8,181 nucleotides of DNA. Origin: an uncultured Collinsella sp. Its GTDB lineage: Bacteria; Actinomycetota; Coriobacteriia; Coriobacteriales; Coriobacteriaceae. This document shows positions 1 to 6,015 of this stretch, piece after piece (the stretch's first letter is position 1; every line of letters begins with the position of its first letter). The DNA is taken from positions 1 to 8,181 of the forward strand of contig USFU01000071.1 of NCBI GenBank assembly GCA_900554135.1, in the 5' to 3' direction. The position numbers and the translations under genes were made by a program. Below the pieces are notes generated by a model. It ran no database searches, had not been told where the DNA came from, and saw nothing but the letters and a program-made list of their open reading frames with translations.

Positions 1-1251
1 CACGGCAACCGCAGCCAGGCCCAGCGCGAGCGCGCGCTTTCGGCCTTCCGCGACGGCACCGTCGACGTGCTGGTGGCGACCGATGTCCTCGCCCGCGGCA
101 TCGACATTAGCGATGTGCGCTACGTCGTGAACTTTGACGTGCCGGCAGAGCCGACCGACTACATCCACCGCATTGGCCGCACGGGCCGCGCCGGTGAGCT
201 GGGCTGGGCCATTACGTTTGTGACCGAGCAGGACGTCGATGAGTTCTACGAGATCGAGAAGCTCATGGACAAGACGGCCGACATCTACGAGGCCGGCGAC
301 TTGCATGTAGGCCCCAACCCGCCCGCCGTCGACCCCGAGCGCGATCCTGCGGCCTTTAAGGTGAAGAAGAAGACCAAGCGCGGCAAGTCCAAGAGCAAGA
401 AGAAGCTCAAGCAGGCACGTCGCGACGGCAAGCGCAACGGCGACGATTACGGCGATGTTGCCGGTCGTTCCAACCGCGGTCGCGACGAGCGTCGCGGCGA
501 CGGCGAGCGTCCGAGCCGTCCCAAGCGCGGCGGCAAGACCCGCGTGCGCGAGGGCGTTCAGGCTCGTGTGGACGAGGCCGTGGAGAGCGTGGCCCGCGAG
601 GTGGTTGCCGAGGAGCGTGCCGGTGCTGTTGAGCAGGGCCCGCGCGGCAACCGTGCCGAGCGTCGTGCCAAGCAGTTCCAGGGCGAGGCGCATCGCCGTC
701 GCCGCGAGGACGAGGACCGCGGTGGTCGTCGCCGTGTTGAGCGCGAGGACGAGGGCCGTGGCTCGCGTGGCGGCAAGCGTGGCTCGGGCGACCGTCGTCG
801 CTCCGGTCACGATGGCGAACGCGGCGGGCGCGATGAGCGCCGCGGCGGCGAAGGCCGTGGTTCGCGTGACGAGCGTGGTACCCGCGGCGGCGAGTCCCGC
901 GGCGGCAAGCGCTTTGACGAGCGCGGAGGTCGCGAGGGTGGCCGTGGCGGCGAGCGTCGCGAGGGTGCTCGTGGTAACGGCAACCGCGGTGGCGCCGGTC
1001 GTTCGAATGGGTCGCGCGATCGTCGCGACCCGCGTGCCAGCCGCGATCGTCGCGATGACTGGCGCAACTACGACGACACCCGCGAGGAGCGCCGTGGCGG
1101 CTATCGCGGTGGGCGCGGCGGCAACCAGGCCGGCTCCCGCGGCGGTCGTGCCGGCGGTCGCGATAACCGTGGCAGCTATGGCAACAATCGTGGTGGCAAG
1201 CGCGGCGGTAGCTCCCGTCGCCCCGGCGACGGCGGCGGCAAGCGCAAGTAA
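1..1251 (+). CDS. DEAD-box ATP-dependent RNA helicase, C-terminal part (5' end outside window)
   Basis: The frame is open from base 1, so the gene begins upstream; 416 residues are visible up to TAA at 1249-1251. They cover the end of the second RecA-like domain: motif V ([12 protein letters not shown], window residues 24-35) and motif VI (HRIGRTGR, 56-63), diagnostic of superfamily 2 DEAD-box helicases. These proteins use ATP to unwind short RNA duplexes in ribosome assembly, mRNA decay or cold adaptation. A lysine-rich stretch follows at about 119-141, then some 270 residues of low-complexity sequence rich in Arg, Gly, Asp, Glu and Ser with about sixteen RGG triplets. Such tails bind RNA without sequence specificity and can drive condensate formation. 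The tail is much longer than in a typical CsdA or RhlE protein. A terminator 33 bases downstream ends the unit. Family assignment is firm; the exact subfamily cannot be told without motifs Q to IV. Confidence 0.95.
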   Translation, partial: HGNRSQAQRERALSAFRDGTVDVLVATDVLARGIDISDVRYVVNFDVPAEPTDYIHRIGRTGRAGELGWAITFVTEQDVDEFYEIEKLMDKTADIYEAGDLHVGPNPPAVDPERDPAAFKVKKKTKRGKSKSKKKLKQARRDGKRNGDDYGDVAGRSNRGRDERRGDGERPSRPKRGGKTRVREGVQARVDEAVESVAREVVAEERAGAVEQGPRGNRAERRAKQFQGEAHRRRREDEDRGGRRRVEREDEGRGSRGGKRGSGDRRRSGHDGERGGRDERRGGEGRGSRDERGTRGGESRGGKRFDERGGREGGRGGERREGARGNGNRGGAGRSNGSRDRRDPRASRDRRDDWRNYDDTREERRGGYRGGRGGNQAGSRGGRAGGRDNRGSYGNNRGGKRGGSSRRPGDGGGKRK

Positions 1252-1283
1252 CATACGCATCGCACGCTAGCGTGAGACAAGCT

Positions 1284-1320
1284 AAGGGCCCGAGCAAACA
1301 ACGCTCGGGCCCTTTTGTTT
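1284..1320 (+). terminator. Intrinsic terminator of the helicase gene
   Basis: A perfect 12-bp stem (AAGGGCCCGAGC at 1284-1295 with its complement at 1303-1314) closes a 7-base loop and runs into TTTTGTTT. It lies 33 bases after the helicase stop codon, the usual layout for rho-independent termination. Confidence 0.93.
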
Positions 1321-1395
1321 GCCGTGCCTATCGGTAATTCAAACGTGATTTTCGCGGGATTGCATCTGAGGGATGCCGAGGACCTATTTTCTGCC

Positions 1396-1435
1396 ATGCA
1401 GCAATGGGTCCCATGGGGTGCGCCGTGCATTTTTT
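1396..1435 (+). terminator. Possible weak terminator hairpin with T-run
   Basis: ATGCA (1396-1400) can pair with TGCAT (1426-1430), GCA (1401-1403) with TGC (1419-1421), and an inner ATGGG/CCCAT dyad sits at 1404-1414. A TTTTT run follows directly at 1431-1435. The stem is interrupted by bulges, so this is much weaker than the neighbouring terminators. It overlaps the left inverted repeat of the 1425-1657 segment. Confidence 0.3.
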
Positions 1436-1657
1436 GGAGTATTCAGCAGCTCTAGTTGGCTGCATACGATTCGGTATTGCCAACGGTGGCCTTCAGATAT
1501 AGCCTATGAGCGTTTTGAGTTAGATTTCGCCGTTTTTAGAAGCAAAGGTACGTCATTCTCGCTTTGTCGGAACCCAAAATGATGCAGCGCCCTAAAGGTT
1601 TGCCCGCTCGGAGTATTGCTGGCGCGAGCGCGCTGCAGAATACTCCGTTTTTTGCAC
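1425..1657. repeat. Segment bounded by 26-base imperfect inverted repeats (MITE-like or REP-like)
   Basis: The left end (1425-1450) reads GTGCA, six T, GGAGTATTC, A, GCAGC. The reverse complement of the right end (1657-1632) reads GTGCA, AAAAAC, GGAGTATTC, T, GCAGC. That is 19 of 26 positions identical, with the mismatches confined to the A/T-rich spacer and one base. The enclosed 233 bases encode no recognisable protein. The geometry fits a small non-autonomous inverted-repeat element, but I see no clear target-site duplication, and the right repeat doubles as the descending arm of a strong terminator. Two unrelated hairpins sharing a motif are the alternative. Confidence 0.35.
1609..1653 (+). 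terminator. Strong intrinsic terminator with no obvious upstream gene
   Basis: CGGAGTATT (1609-1617) pairs perfectly with AATACTCCG (1639-1647). Inside, CTG/CAG and GCGC/GCGC continue the stem to 16 bp with a 4-base GAGC loop and small bulges (G at 1618, TG at 1634-1635). Six T follow at 1648-1653. The helicase unit has already terminated about 290 bases upstream, so this one must serve an unannotated transcript, or act as an attenuator in the leader of the gene at 1873, or as a boundary. Confidence 0.8.
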
Positions 1658-1789
1658 GTGCTGGGACGGGGTACCTCAGGAGAACGTGGCGGTTATCAAT
1701 AAATATATGCAATCTGTACCGGGAATTATGCAAACCGAAAAGGCGGGCAGTATGGGTTGGTGTATCGGGCTGCCTGGCGCACCAAAACG

Positions 1790-1815
1790 GGGAGCTCCCT
1801 TATGCGCCGTATACT
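1790..1815 (+). promoter_or_regulatory. Candidate -10 box with upstream palindrome before the EFR1-type gene
   Basis: TATACT at 1810-1815 is a good -10 match, but I see no convincing -35 at 16-18 bases. The perfect palindrome GGGAGCTCCC (1790-1799) lies where a -35 would be and could be an operator. Transcription from here would give a leader of about 50 bases before the ATG at 1873. This rests on pattern only. Confidence 0.22.
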
Positions 1816-1872
1816 CTGTCTGAATGTAAAAACGGCTTGACGCGTTGCCAGGCGTAGGGGGAGGGTGCCTCG

Positions 1873-2634
1873 ATGAGCGTATTCGAAATTGTGTTTAGTC
1901 CGACTGGTGGAACGCGGAAGGTGTCTGGCCTTGTGGCTGGGGCGCTGGACAAGAATACCGTTACCGTCGATCTGACCGACAGCGGGCTAGATTTCAGCGC
2001 CGTCTCGATGACTGAGGACGACGTGGCCGTAATCTCTGTGCCGGCGTATGCCGGTAGAATCCCGGCTGTGGTGGCTGACCGGTTGGGTATGGTGCGCGGC
2101 AACGGGGCTCGGGCTGTTTTGGTTTGTGTATACGGCAACCGCGCGTTTGAGGACACGCTCGTAGAGCTGGAAGACGTTGCGAAGCGTGCCGGATTTAGGG
2201 TGGTTGCAGCGGTTTCTGCCATTGCTGAGCATTCCGTTGCTCGTCAGTTTGCTGCTGGGCGACCGGATGCGCAGGATGCGGCGCAGCTCGCAGAGTTTGC
2301 GCAGCAAATTCAGCAAAAGCTGTTGGCTGAGGATGCATCCGAGCCCTCTATTCCCGGCAATCGTCCTTATAAACAAGCTGGAGGTCATCGCATGACACCC
2401 GAGGCAATAGAGGATTGCGTCTCCTGCGGTGCATGCGCCGCGGCGTGCCCCGTTTGTGCTATCGACAAGGGCGACCCCAAGCGAGCAGCTGGCGAGGCGT
2501 GCATCTCCTGCATGCGCTGCATCGCCGTATGTCCGCGAGGCGCTCGCAAGCTTGATCCCAACAAGCTATCCGCTGTTTCCCAGATGCTGGGCAAGGTCTG
2601 CGTCGTGCGGAAGGAATGCGAACTCTTTATCTAG
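1873..2634 (+). CDS. EFR1-type flavodoxin/ferredoxin fusion protein
   Basis: The product has 253 residues. The N-terminal half (about 1-150) is a flavodoxin-like fold with an FMN phosphate-binding loop, SPTGGTRKV at 9-17, and the flavin-contacting stretches PAYAGRIP (57-64) and VYGNR (86-90). The C-terminus holds two 4Fe-4S motifs of the bacterial ferredoxin type: C182-x2-C185-x2-C188-x3-C192-P and C210-x2-C213-x2-C216-x3-C220-P. It is therefore probably a soluble one- or two-electron carrier passing electrons between flavin and iron-sulfur partners. This architecture is known as EFR1-family ferredoxin; the physiological partner is generally undefined. The ATG at 1873 is preceded by a GGGGGAGGG ribosome binding site at 1857-1865, and the glycine-rich loop lies at the expected distance from it. 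It appears monocistronic: 552 bases of spacer lie before it and 276 after. I see no clear intrinsic terminator directly behind it. Confidence 0.9.
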   Translation: MSVFEIVFSPTGGTRKVSGLVAGALDKNTVTVDLTDSGLDFSAVSMTEDDVAVISVPAYAGRIPAVVADRLGMVRGNGARAVLVCVYGNRAFEDTLVELEDVAKRAGFRVVAAVSAIAEHSVARQFAAGRPDAQDAAQLAEFAQQIQQKLLAEDASEPSIPGNRPYKQAGGHRMTPEAIEDCVSCGACAAACPVCAIDKGDPKRAAGEACISCMRCIAVCPRGARKLDPNKLSAVSQMLGKVCVVRKECELFI

Positions 2635-2652
2635 CGCAAACGAGATTGGTGC

Positions 2653-2700
2653 AAGGAATGTCCCTGGGTGCCGGCAGAAAAGGAATGTCCCTAAGTGCCG
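2653..2700. repeat. Tandem direct repeat, two copies, 27-base period
   Basis: Copy 1 (2653-2673) and copy 2 (2680-2700) share AAGGAATGTCCCT and GTGCCG, differing only by GG versus AA between these blocks (19 of 21 identical). The six-base spacer is GCAGAA. The pair starts 18 bases after the EFR1-type stop codon. It could be a dispersed intergenic repeat or a paired protein-binding site; no coding content is seen. Confidence 0.7.
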
Positions 2701-2701
2701 C

Positions 2702-2735
2702 ATACCGTTTATCGAAGAAAAAATACCGTTCATCG
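2702..2735. repeat. Direct repeat with 21-base period just upstream of the operon promoter
   Basis: ATACCGTTTATCG (2702-2714) recurs as ATACCGTTCATCG (2723-2735), 12 of 13 identical. The copies are 21 bases apart, two turns of the helix, and the second ends 10 bases before the candidate -35 element. That placement fits an activator or repressor binding both copies on one face of the DNA. Confidence 0.5.
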
Positions 2736-2745
2736 GTCATAATGG

Positions 2746-2773
2746 TTGTTCCGGCTTTGGGCTTGTCTACAAT
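2746..2773 (+). promoter_or_regulatory. Candidate sigma-70-type promoter of the PTS operon
   Basis: TACAAT at 2768-2773 matches the -10 consensus at five of six positions. TTGTTC at 2746-2751 is a partial -35 match with a 16-base spacer. Transcription would start near 2780, which places the RAT-like element (2795-2830) at the very start of the leader, as expected for an antitermination-controlled operon. Confidence 0.5.
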
Positions 2774-2794
2774 AGCTCCCGTAAAAAGAAATGC

Positions 2795-2830
2795 GGAAGG
2801 TTACCGAGTCCCTCGGACGTGGGCCTAACC
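2795..2830 (+). promoter_or_regulatory. RAT-like antiterminator element (LicT/BglG target)
   Basis: The 5' half GGAAGGTTACCG resembles the family RAT start GGATTGTTACTG, and the 3' end GGGCCTAACC resembles AGGCAAAACC (both compared from memory). The RNA can fold with CCGAG (2804-2808) pairing CTCGG (2812-2816), GG/CC pairs at 2799-2800 with 2824-2825, and 2795-2796 with 2829-2830, separated by two asymmetric internal loops. RAT hairpins share that architecture. An alternative pairing is GGTTA with TAACC. The 3' arm overlaps the first arm of the terminator at 2822-2886, so the two structures exclude each other. A BglG/LicT-family protein is encoded in the same operon (3430-4296). At 36 bases the element is longer than the usual 29-30. 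Confidence 0.55.
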
Positions 2831-2892
2831 AAAGTCTTTGAACGGGTGCGTCTCTATGGATGCATTCGCTTGATTTTGGTTGGGCTTTATTT
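2822..2892 (+). terminator. Leader terminator (attenuator) before the EIIA gene
   Basis: GGCCTAACCAAA (2822-2833) pairs with TTTGGTTGGGCTT-region bases 2875-2886, giving 12 bp with two G-U pairs. A second stem in the loop joins CGGGTGCGT to ATGCATTCG (9 bp including three G-U pairs). The T-rich tail TTTATTT runs 2886-2892, right before the ribosome binding site. The long loop and interrupted T-run make it weaker than a textbook terminator, but it fits a regulated one that the RAT-like fold would disrupt. Confidence 0.5.
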
Positions 2893-2910
2893 ATGAAGGG
2901 ACATGCCACC

Positions 2911-3423
2911 ATGGGTTTCTTTTCTCGCCTGATGGGCGGTTCGGATGAGCAGAAGACTGCAGCTTCCGAGTTCGAAATCCTCGCTCCCGTTTCCGGCGAG
3001 CTTGTTCATCTAGAAAATACCAATGACCCCGCTTTTAGCAGCCGTGCCGTGGGCGATGGCGTTGCCGTGGTTCCCCAAGAGGGAACGGTGTGCGCTCCTA
3101 TTTTCGGCACCGTCGCGGCGCTGTTTCCGACTGAGCACGCGCTGGGCATCATGTCCGACGACAGCTCTGCTCAGGTGATGCTGCATATCGGAATCGACAC
3201 TGTTAAGCTTGAGGGCAAGGGCTTCCATGCGCTTGTTGCCCAGGGTGACCATGTCGACGCGGGCCAGCCCCTCGTCGAGGTCGATTTCGACGCGGTTCGC
3301 GCCGCCGGCTTCGATCCCACGGTCTTCGTTATCGTGTGCGAGCGCTCGGAGAACTCGACTCTTCGTGAGCATGCTGCCGGCCCTGTCGCTGTTAAAGAGC
3401 CTGTCGTCTGGCTTTCCGAGTAA
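2911..3423 (+). CDS. PTS sugar transporter subunit IIA, glucose type (Crr-like)
   Basis: The product has 170 residues, close to the 169 of E. coli EIIA-Glc. It is a cytoplasmic phosphocarrier that takes phosphate from HPr and passes it to an EIIB domain. The phosphorylated histidine is H92 in VMLHIGIDTVKLEG, and the second active-site histidine is H76 in PTEHALGI; both fit the family. The N-terminal domain start APVSGE (25-30) and the later GDHVDAGQPLVEVD segment are also typical. I chose the ATG at 2911 because GAAGGG (2895-2900) lies 10 bases before it, and an in-frame ATG at 2893 has no such site. It is the first gene of the operon, behind a RAT/terminator leader, and ends 6 bases before the antiterminator gene. 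Since the permease downstream has no IIA domain, this protein is its likely phosphate donor. It could also serve other EIICB permeases in the cell. Confidence 0.92.
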   Translation: MGFFSRLMGGSDEQKTAASEFEILAPVSGELVHLENTNDPAFSSRAVGDGVAVVPQEGTVCAPIFGTVAALFPTEHALGIMSDDSSAQVMLHIGIDTVKLEGKGFHALVAQGDHVDAGQPLVEVDFDAVRAAGFDPTVFVIVCERSENSTLREHAAGPVAVKEPVVWLSE

Positions 3424-3429
3424 ATTCTT

Positions 3430-4296
3430 GTGGTGGGTACCGTGGTTATCAAGCGAGTTTTTAACAACAACGTCGCAATGGTCACTTCGGACGATGGCTC
3501 CGAGCTCATCGTCATCGGTCGAGGCCTCTGCTTTGGCCGTCATGCCGGCGATGCCATCGACGGGGCGTCGATCGAAAAGACCTACGCGTTGCAGGAGGGA
3601 ACTTCTCAGGATTCGCGTACGATTGACCGCTTGGCACATCTTTTGGAGTCCATCCCCACCGTCAACCTCGTGATTGCCGAGGACATTGTTCAGATGCTCC
3701 GTCGAGAGCTCAATGTTGATATCAACGACAAGATTCTCATTGCTCTCGCAGACCATATCAGCCTCGCTTTGGAGCGTGAGCGCAAGGGCGTCTCCTGTGA
3801 GAATCCATTGCTGCTCGAGATCCAGCAGTTCTATCGCAAGGAGTATGCACTTGCGGGCCGTGCGCTGCAGATTATCAAGGAGTATATGGGCATCCAGATG
3901 AGCGAAGAAGAGCAGGGTTTCATTACGCTGCATATCGTCAACGCCACCATGCCGCAGCGCTCCGACCGTTTGATTGTTTCGGTCCAGCTTGTTCGTGACG
4001 TGCTTGCGATTGTTTCTGAGCGCTATTCTACGACCCTCGATAACACCTCGCTGCCTTACGAACGTTTCGTTCGTCACCTGCAGTTTTTCGCGCAGCGAGC
4101 GCTCGATCCTGCGGCCGGGCAAATCAATGGCGACGCGCTGTTCCGAATCGATGAAACGGCGTATCCGTGCGCATTCTCGTGCGCGGACGCCATAGCCGCC
4201 CACTTGTCGTCTACCTATAACGTTGTCGTTACCGATGCCGAGAAGAGTTATCTCGCATATCACATTGTTAACCTGCTTGGAGAACCTGGTCTCTAG
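3430..4296 (+). CDS. licT: BglG/LicT-family transcription antiterminator with two PRD domains
   Basis: The product has 288 residues, typical of the family. The N-terminal RNA-binding domain (about 1-60) shows FNNNVAMV, IGRGLCFGRHAGD and IEKTYAL. Two PTS-regulation domains follow. Their histidine pairs are H109 (ALADHI) and H168 (ITLHIVN) in PRD1, and H216 (FVRHLQFF) and H278 (LAYHIVN) in PRD2. All four regulatory phosphorylation sites are present. The protein should bind a RAT hairpin in nascent mRNA and prevent termination when its sugar is being imported, with EIIB-dependent phosphorylation of PRD1 shutting it off. The likely target is the leader at 2795-2892 of its own operon. The start is uncertain: GTG at 3430 lies 6 bases after the EIIA stop, suggesting coupled translation. 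GTG at 3442 would match the usual spacing from the start to the Asn-Asn-Asn motif and has GGTGGG just before it. The symbol reflects family resemblance, not proven orthology. Confidence 0.92.
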   Translation: MVGTVVIKRVFNNNVAMVTSDDGSELIVIGRGLCFGRHAGDAIDGASIEKTYALQEGTSQDSRTIDRLAHLLESIPTVNLVIAEDIVQMLRRELNVDINDKILIALADHISLALERERKGVSCENPLLLEIQQFYRKEYALAGRALQIIKEYMGIQMSEEEQGFITLHIVNATMPQRSDRLIVSVQLVRDVLAIVSERYSTTLDNTSLPYERFVRHLQFFAQRALDPAAGQINGDALFRIDETAYPCAFSCADAIAAHLSSTYNVVVTDAEKSYLAYHIVNLLGEPGL

Positions 4297-4395
4297 GCAT
4301 AACGTGCCCACACATCGATTGATATAAGGCAAGGCTCACGGTCTTGTCCGGGGCACATCTGTCTAAATTTGCGGAAAAGGAAGGGGAGTACCGCT

Positions 4396-6012
4396 ATGAC
4401 CGCAAAAAAGAAGTTCAATTTCAAAGCGCCGTTGGAGGTGTTCGCGAAGTCGATCGTTCAGCCGATGATGTATCTCTCGGTTGCCGGCATCCTGCTCATC
4501 GTGGGCATCATTCTGACCAACAAGACCATCTGCGCTTTGGTCCCCGTACTGGGCTCCGGCCCGTTCCAGCTTGTGGGCGCCGTTGTCTATCAGTCGCTGA
4601 TGTTTATCATCAACAACCTCTCGATTCTGTTCTGCGTGGGCATCGCCGGCGCCATGGCAAAGAAGAACAAGGGCCATGCTTCGCTGATTGCCCTGATGTC
4701 GTTCTTCCTGTTCCTGCAGGCTAACAACATCGTGCTCAACGCCACCGGCTCTCTTGCCGAAGCGAGCGGCATGCTCGGTCTTACCGGAACCGGCCAGGCC
4801 ACCGTTATGGGCATCCAGGTGCTCGATACCGGCGTGTTCGGCGGCATCATCCTGGGCTGCATCACCGGTGCCGTGTTCAACAAGTACTCGAACAAGCAGT
4901 TCCCCATTGCCCTTTCGATGTTCTCGGGCGTTCGCTTTCCGTTCCTGATCATGATCATCATTTCCTGGATCATGGGCGCTGGCTTCTGCATCGTTTGGCC
5001 TCCGGTTCAGGGTGCCATCTCCTCCGTTGCCGGCATCATTAAGGAGTCGGGCAACATCGGTCTGTTTATCTACGGCATGCTCAACAAGCTGCTCGTTCCC
5101 ACCGGTCTGCACCACCTCATCTACACCCCGTTCCAGTTCTCCGATGTGGGTGGCACCCTGACGCTGGGCGATCAGGTTATCGCCGGTGCCTACCCCATCC
5201 GTGTTGCCGAGATGGCAATGACGGGCCAGCCCTTCTCCGACAGCACCTACTTCAACAGCTACACCTTCAACAACCTGTGGCCCTACATCGGTATCGGTCT
5301 CGCCTTTATCTTCACCGCTTACAAGGGGAACAAGGATAAGACCAAGGCCGTTATCATCCCGCTGATCATCACCGCCGTGCTCTCCTGCGTGACCGAGCCC
5401 ATGGACTTCCTCTTTGTCTTTGCCGCTCCCGTGCTCTTTGTCGTTCACTCGGTTCTGTCCGGCATCTTCCTGGTCCTGCTCAAGGTCCTCTCCGTGCCCG
5501 CTTCGACTGCAGGCGGCATCATCAACATCGTGGTTTCCAATCTGGTCCTGGGTGTCGACAAGACCAACTGGCCGGTTATGCTGGTGCTTGGAGTCGTCAA
5601 CGCCGCTCTGTACTTCTTCCTCTTCACATTCCTTATTAAGAAGCTCAACCTCCACACGCCTGGTCGCGAGGAGGAGTCCGAGCTCGCCGAGTCCGTTGCC
5701 GAGGGCGAGGCCGCCGCGTCTGTCGCGGTGAAGCAGGGCGCTGTTGCCGCGGCTCCCGCAGAGGGCGTCGATGCAGGTATTGCCGACCTGGTCGCAGGTC
5801 TTGGCGGCAAGGACAACATCGAGGAGCTCGAGAACTGCTTTACGCGTCTCCGCGTGAACGTTAAGAACCCGGACCTCATCAATGAGGACCTCATCAACCA
5901 CGTGCCCAACAGCGGCATCAACCGCAACGGCAATAATATCCAGATCATCTTTGGCATGAAGGTCGCCGAGATGCGCGACAAGGTCGAAAACGCAATTGAG
6001 AAGGAGCAGTAA
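4396..6012 (+). CDS. PTS permease EIICB, alpha-glucoside/glucose family
   Basis: The product has 538 residues. The EIIC domain (about 1-416) is strongly hydrophobic with many membrane spans and carries GLHHLIYTPF (H239, H240) and TEPMDF (333-338, E334), the substrate-channel motifs of the glucose/maltose/GlcNAc superfamily. A charged, alanine-rich linker (417-460) leads to an EIIB domain (461-538) whose phosphorylated residue is C481 in ENCFTRLRV. The permease would import a glucoside and phosphorylate it at C6. No EIIA domain is attached, so phosphate should come from the gene at 2911. The ATG at 4396 has a strong AAGGGGAG site 7 bases upstream; a longer start at TTG 4369 is unlikely. The stop is followed after only 3 bases by the GH4 gene, so both are probably translated together. 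Pairing with a GH4 6-phospho-alpha-glucosidase points to an alpha-linked disaccharide, as for Fusobacterium MalB or Klebsiella AglA, but the exact sugar cannot be read from sequence. Confidence 0.93.
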   Translation: MTAKKKFNFKAPLEVFAKSIVQPMMYLSVAGILLIVGIILTNKTICALVPVLGSGPFQLVGAVVYQSLMFIINNLSILFCVGIAGAMAKKNKGHASLIALMSFFLFLQANNIVLNATGSLAEASGMLGLTGTGQATVMGIQVLDTGVFGGIILGCITGAVFNKYSNKQFPIALSMFSGVRFPFLIMIIISWIMGAGFCIVWPPVQGAISSVAGIIKESGNIGLFIYGMLNKLLVPTGLHHLIYTPFQFSDVGGTLTLGDQVIAGAYPIRVAEMAMTGQPFSDSTYFNSYTFNNLWPYIGIGLAFIFTAYKGNKDKTKAVIIPLIITAVLSCVTEPMDFLFVFAAPVLFVVHSVLSGIFLVLLKVLSVPASTAGGIINIVVSNLVLGVDKTNWPVMLVLGVVNAALYFFLFTFLIKKLNLHTPGREEESELAESVAEGEAAASVAVKQGAVAAAPAEGVDAGIADLVAGLGGKDNIEELENCFTRLRVNVKNPDLINEDLINHVPNSGINRNGNNIQIIFGMKVAEMRDKVENAIEKEQ

Positions 6013-6015
6013 ACA

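Larger units (their letters stand above)
1321..1872. other. Long intergenic region without a convincing gene
   Basis: About 550 bases separate the helicase terminator from the flavodoxin/ferredoxin gene. Short open frames exist (for example + 1373-1582 and + 1564-1857), but I recognise no family in their translations, and I see no convincing ribosome binding site for them. The base composition is less GC-rich than in the neighbouring genes. The stretch holds two T-run hairpins (1396-1435 and 1609-1653), a pair of inverted repeats bounding 1425-1657, a TATGCAA direct repeat (1706-1712 and 1727-1733, 21-base period), and a 10-bp palindrome at 1790-1799. It may be the remnant of a small mobile element, a small-RNA locus, or a long leader of the next gene. 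Confidence 0.6.

Noticed and set aside
407..1297. Long open frames in other frames and on the - strand across the helicase tail
   Set aside because: They arise from the repetitive Arg/Gly codons. Their translations are Arg/His/Ala-rich low complexity, and the helicase frame is continuous with real motifs.
1373..1582. A 69-codon + strand open frame in the intergenic region
   Set aside because: No ribosome binding site, no family and no domain. It overlaps the left inverted repeat of the 1425-1657 segment and is more likely part of a non-coding repeat.
1564..1857. A 97-codon + strand open frame in the intergenic region
   Set aside because: It would be translated through a strong terminator hairpin, has no clear ribosome binding site and matches no family I recognise.
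1660..1872. A riboswitch in the leader of the EFR1-type gene
   Set aside because: I compared it from memory with FMN, cobalamin, TPP, SAM, molybdenum-cofactor and guanidine classes and found no matching core; only short dyads are present.
3010..4332. A 440-codon open frame on the - strand opposite the EIIA and antiterminator genes
   Set aside because: It runs across two well-supported + strand genes and shows no domain; it is a codon-bias shadow.
4297..4395. A possible second regulatory hairpin between the antiterminator and permease genes (GTGCCC 4304-4309 with GGGCAC 4351-4356)
   Set aside because: The 6-bp arms are 41 bases apart, no T-run follows and no RAT-like sequence is nearby, so read-through within the operon is the simpler view.
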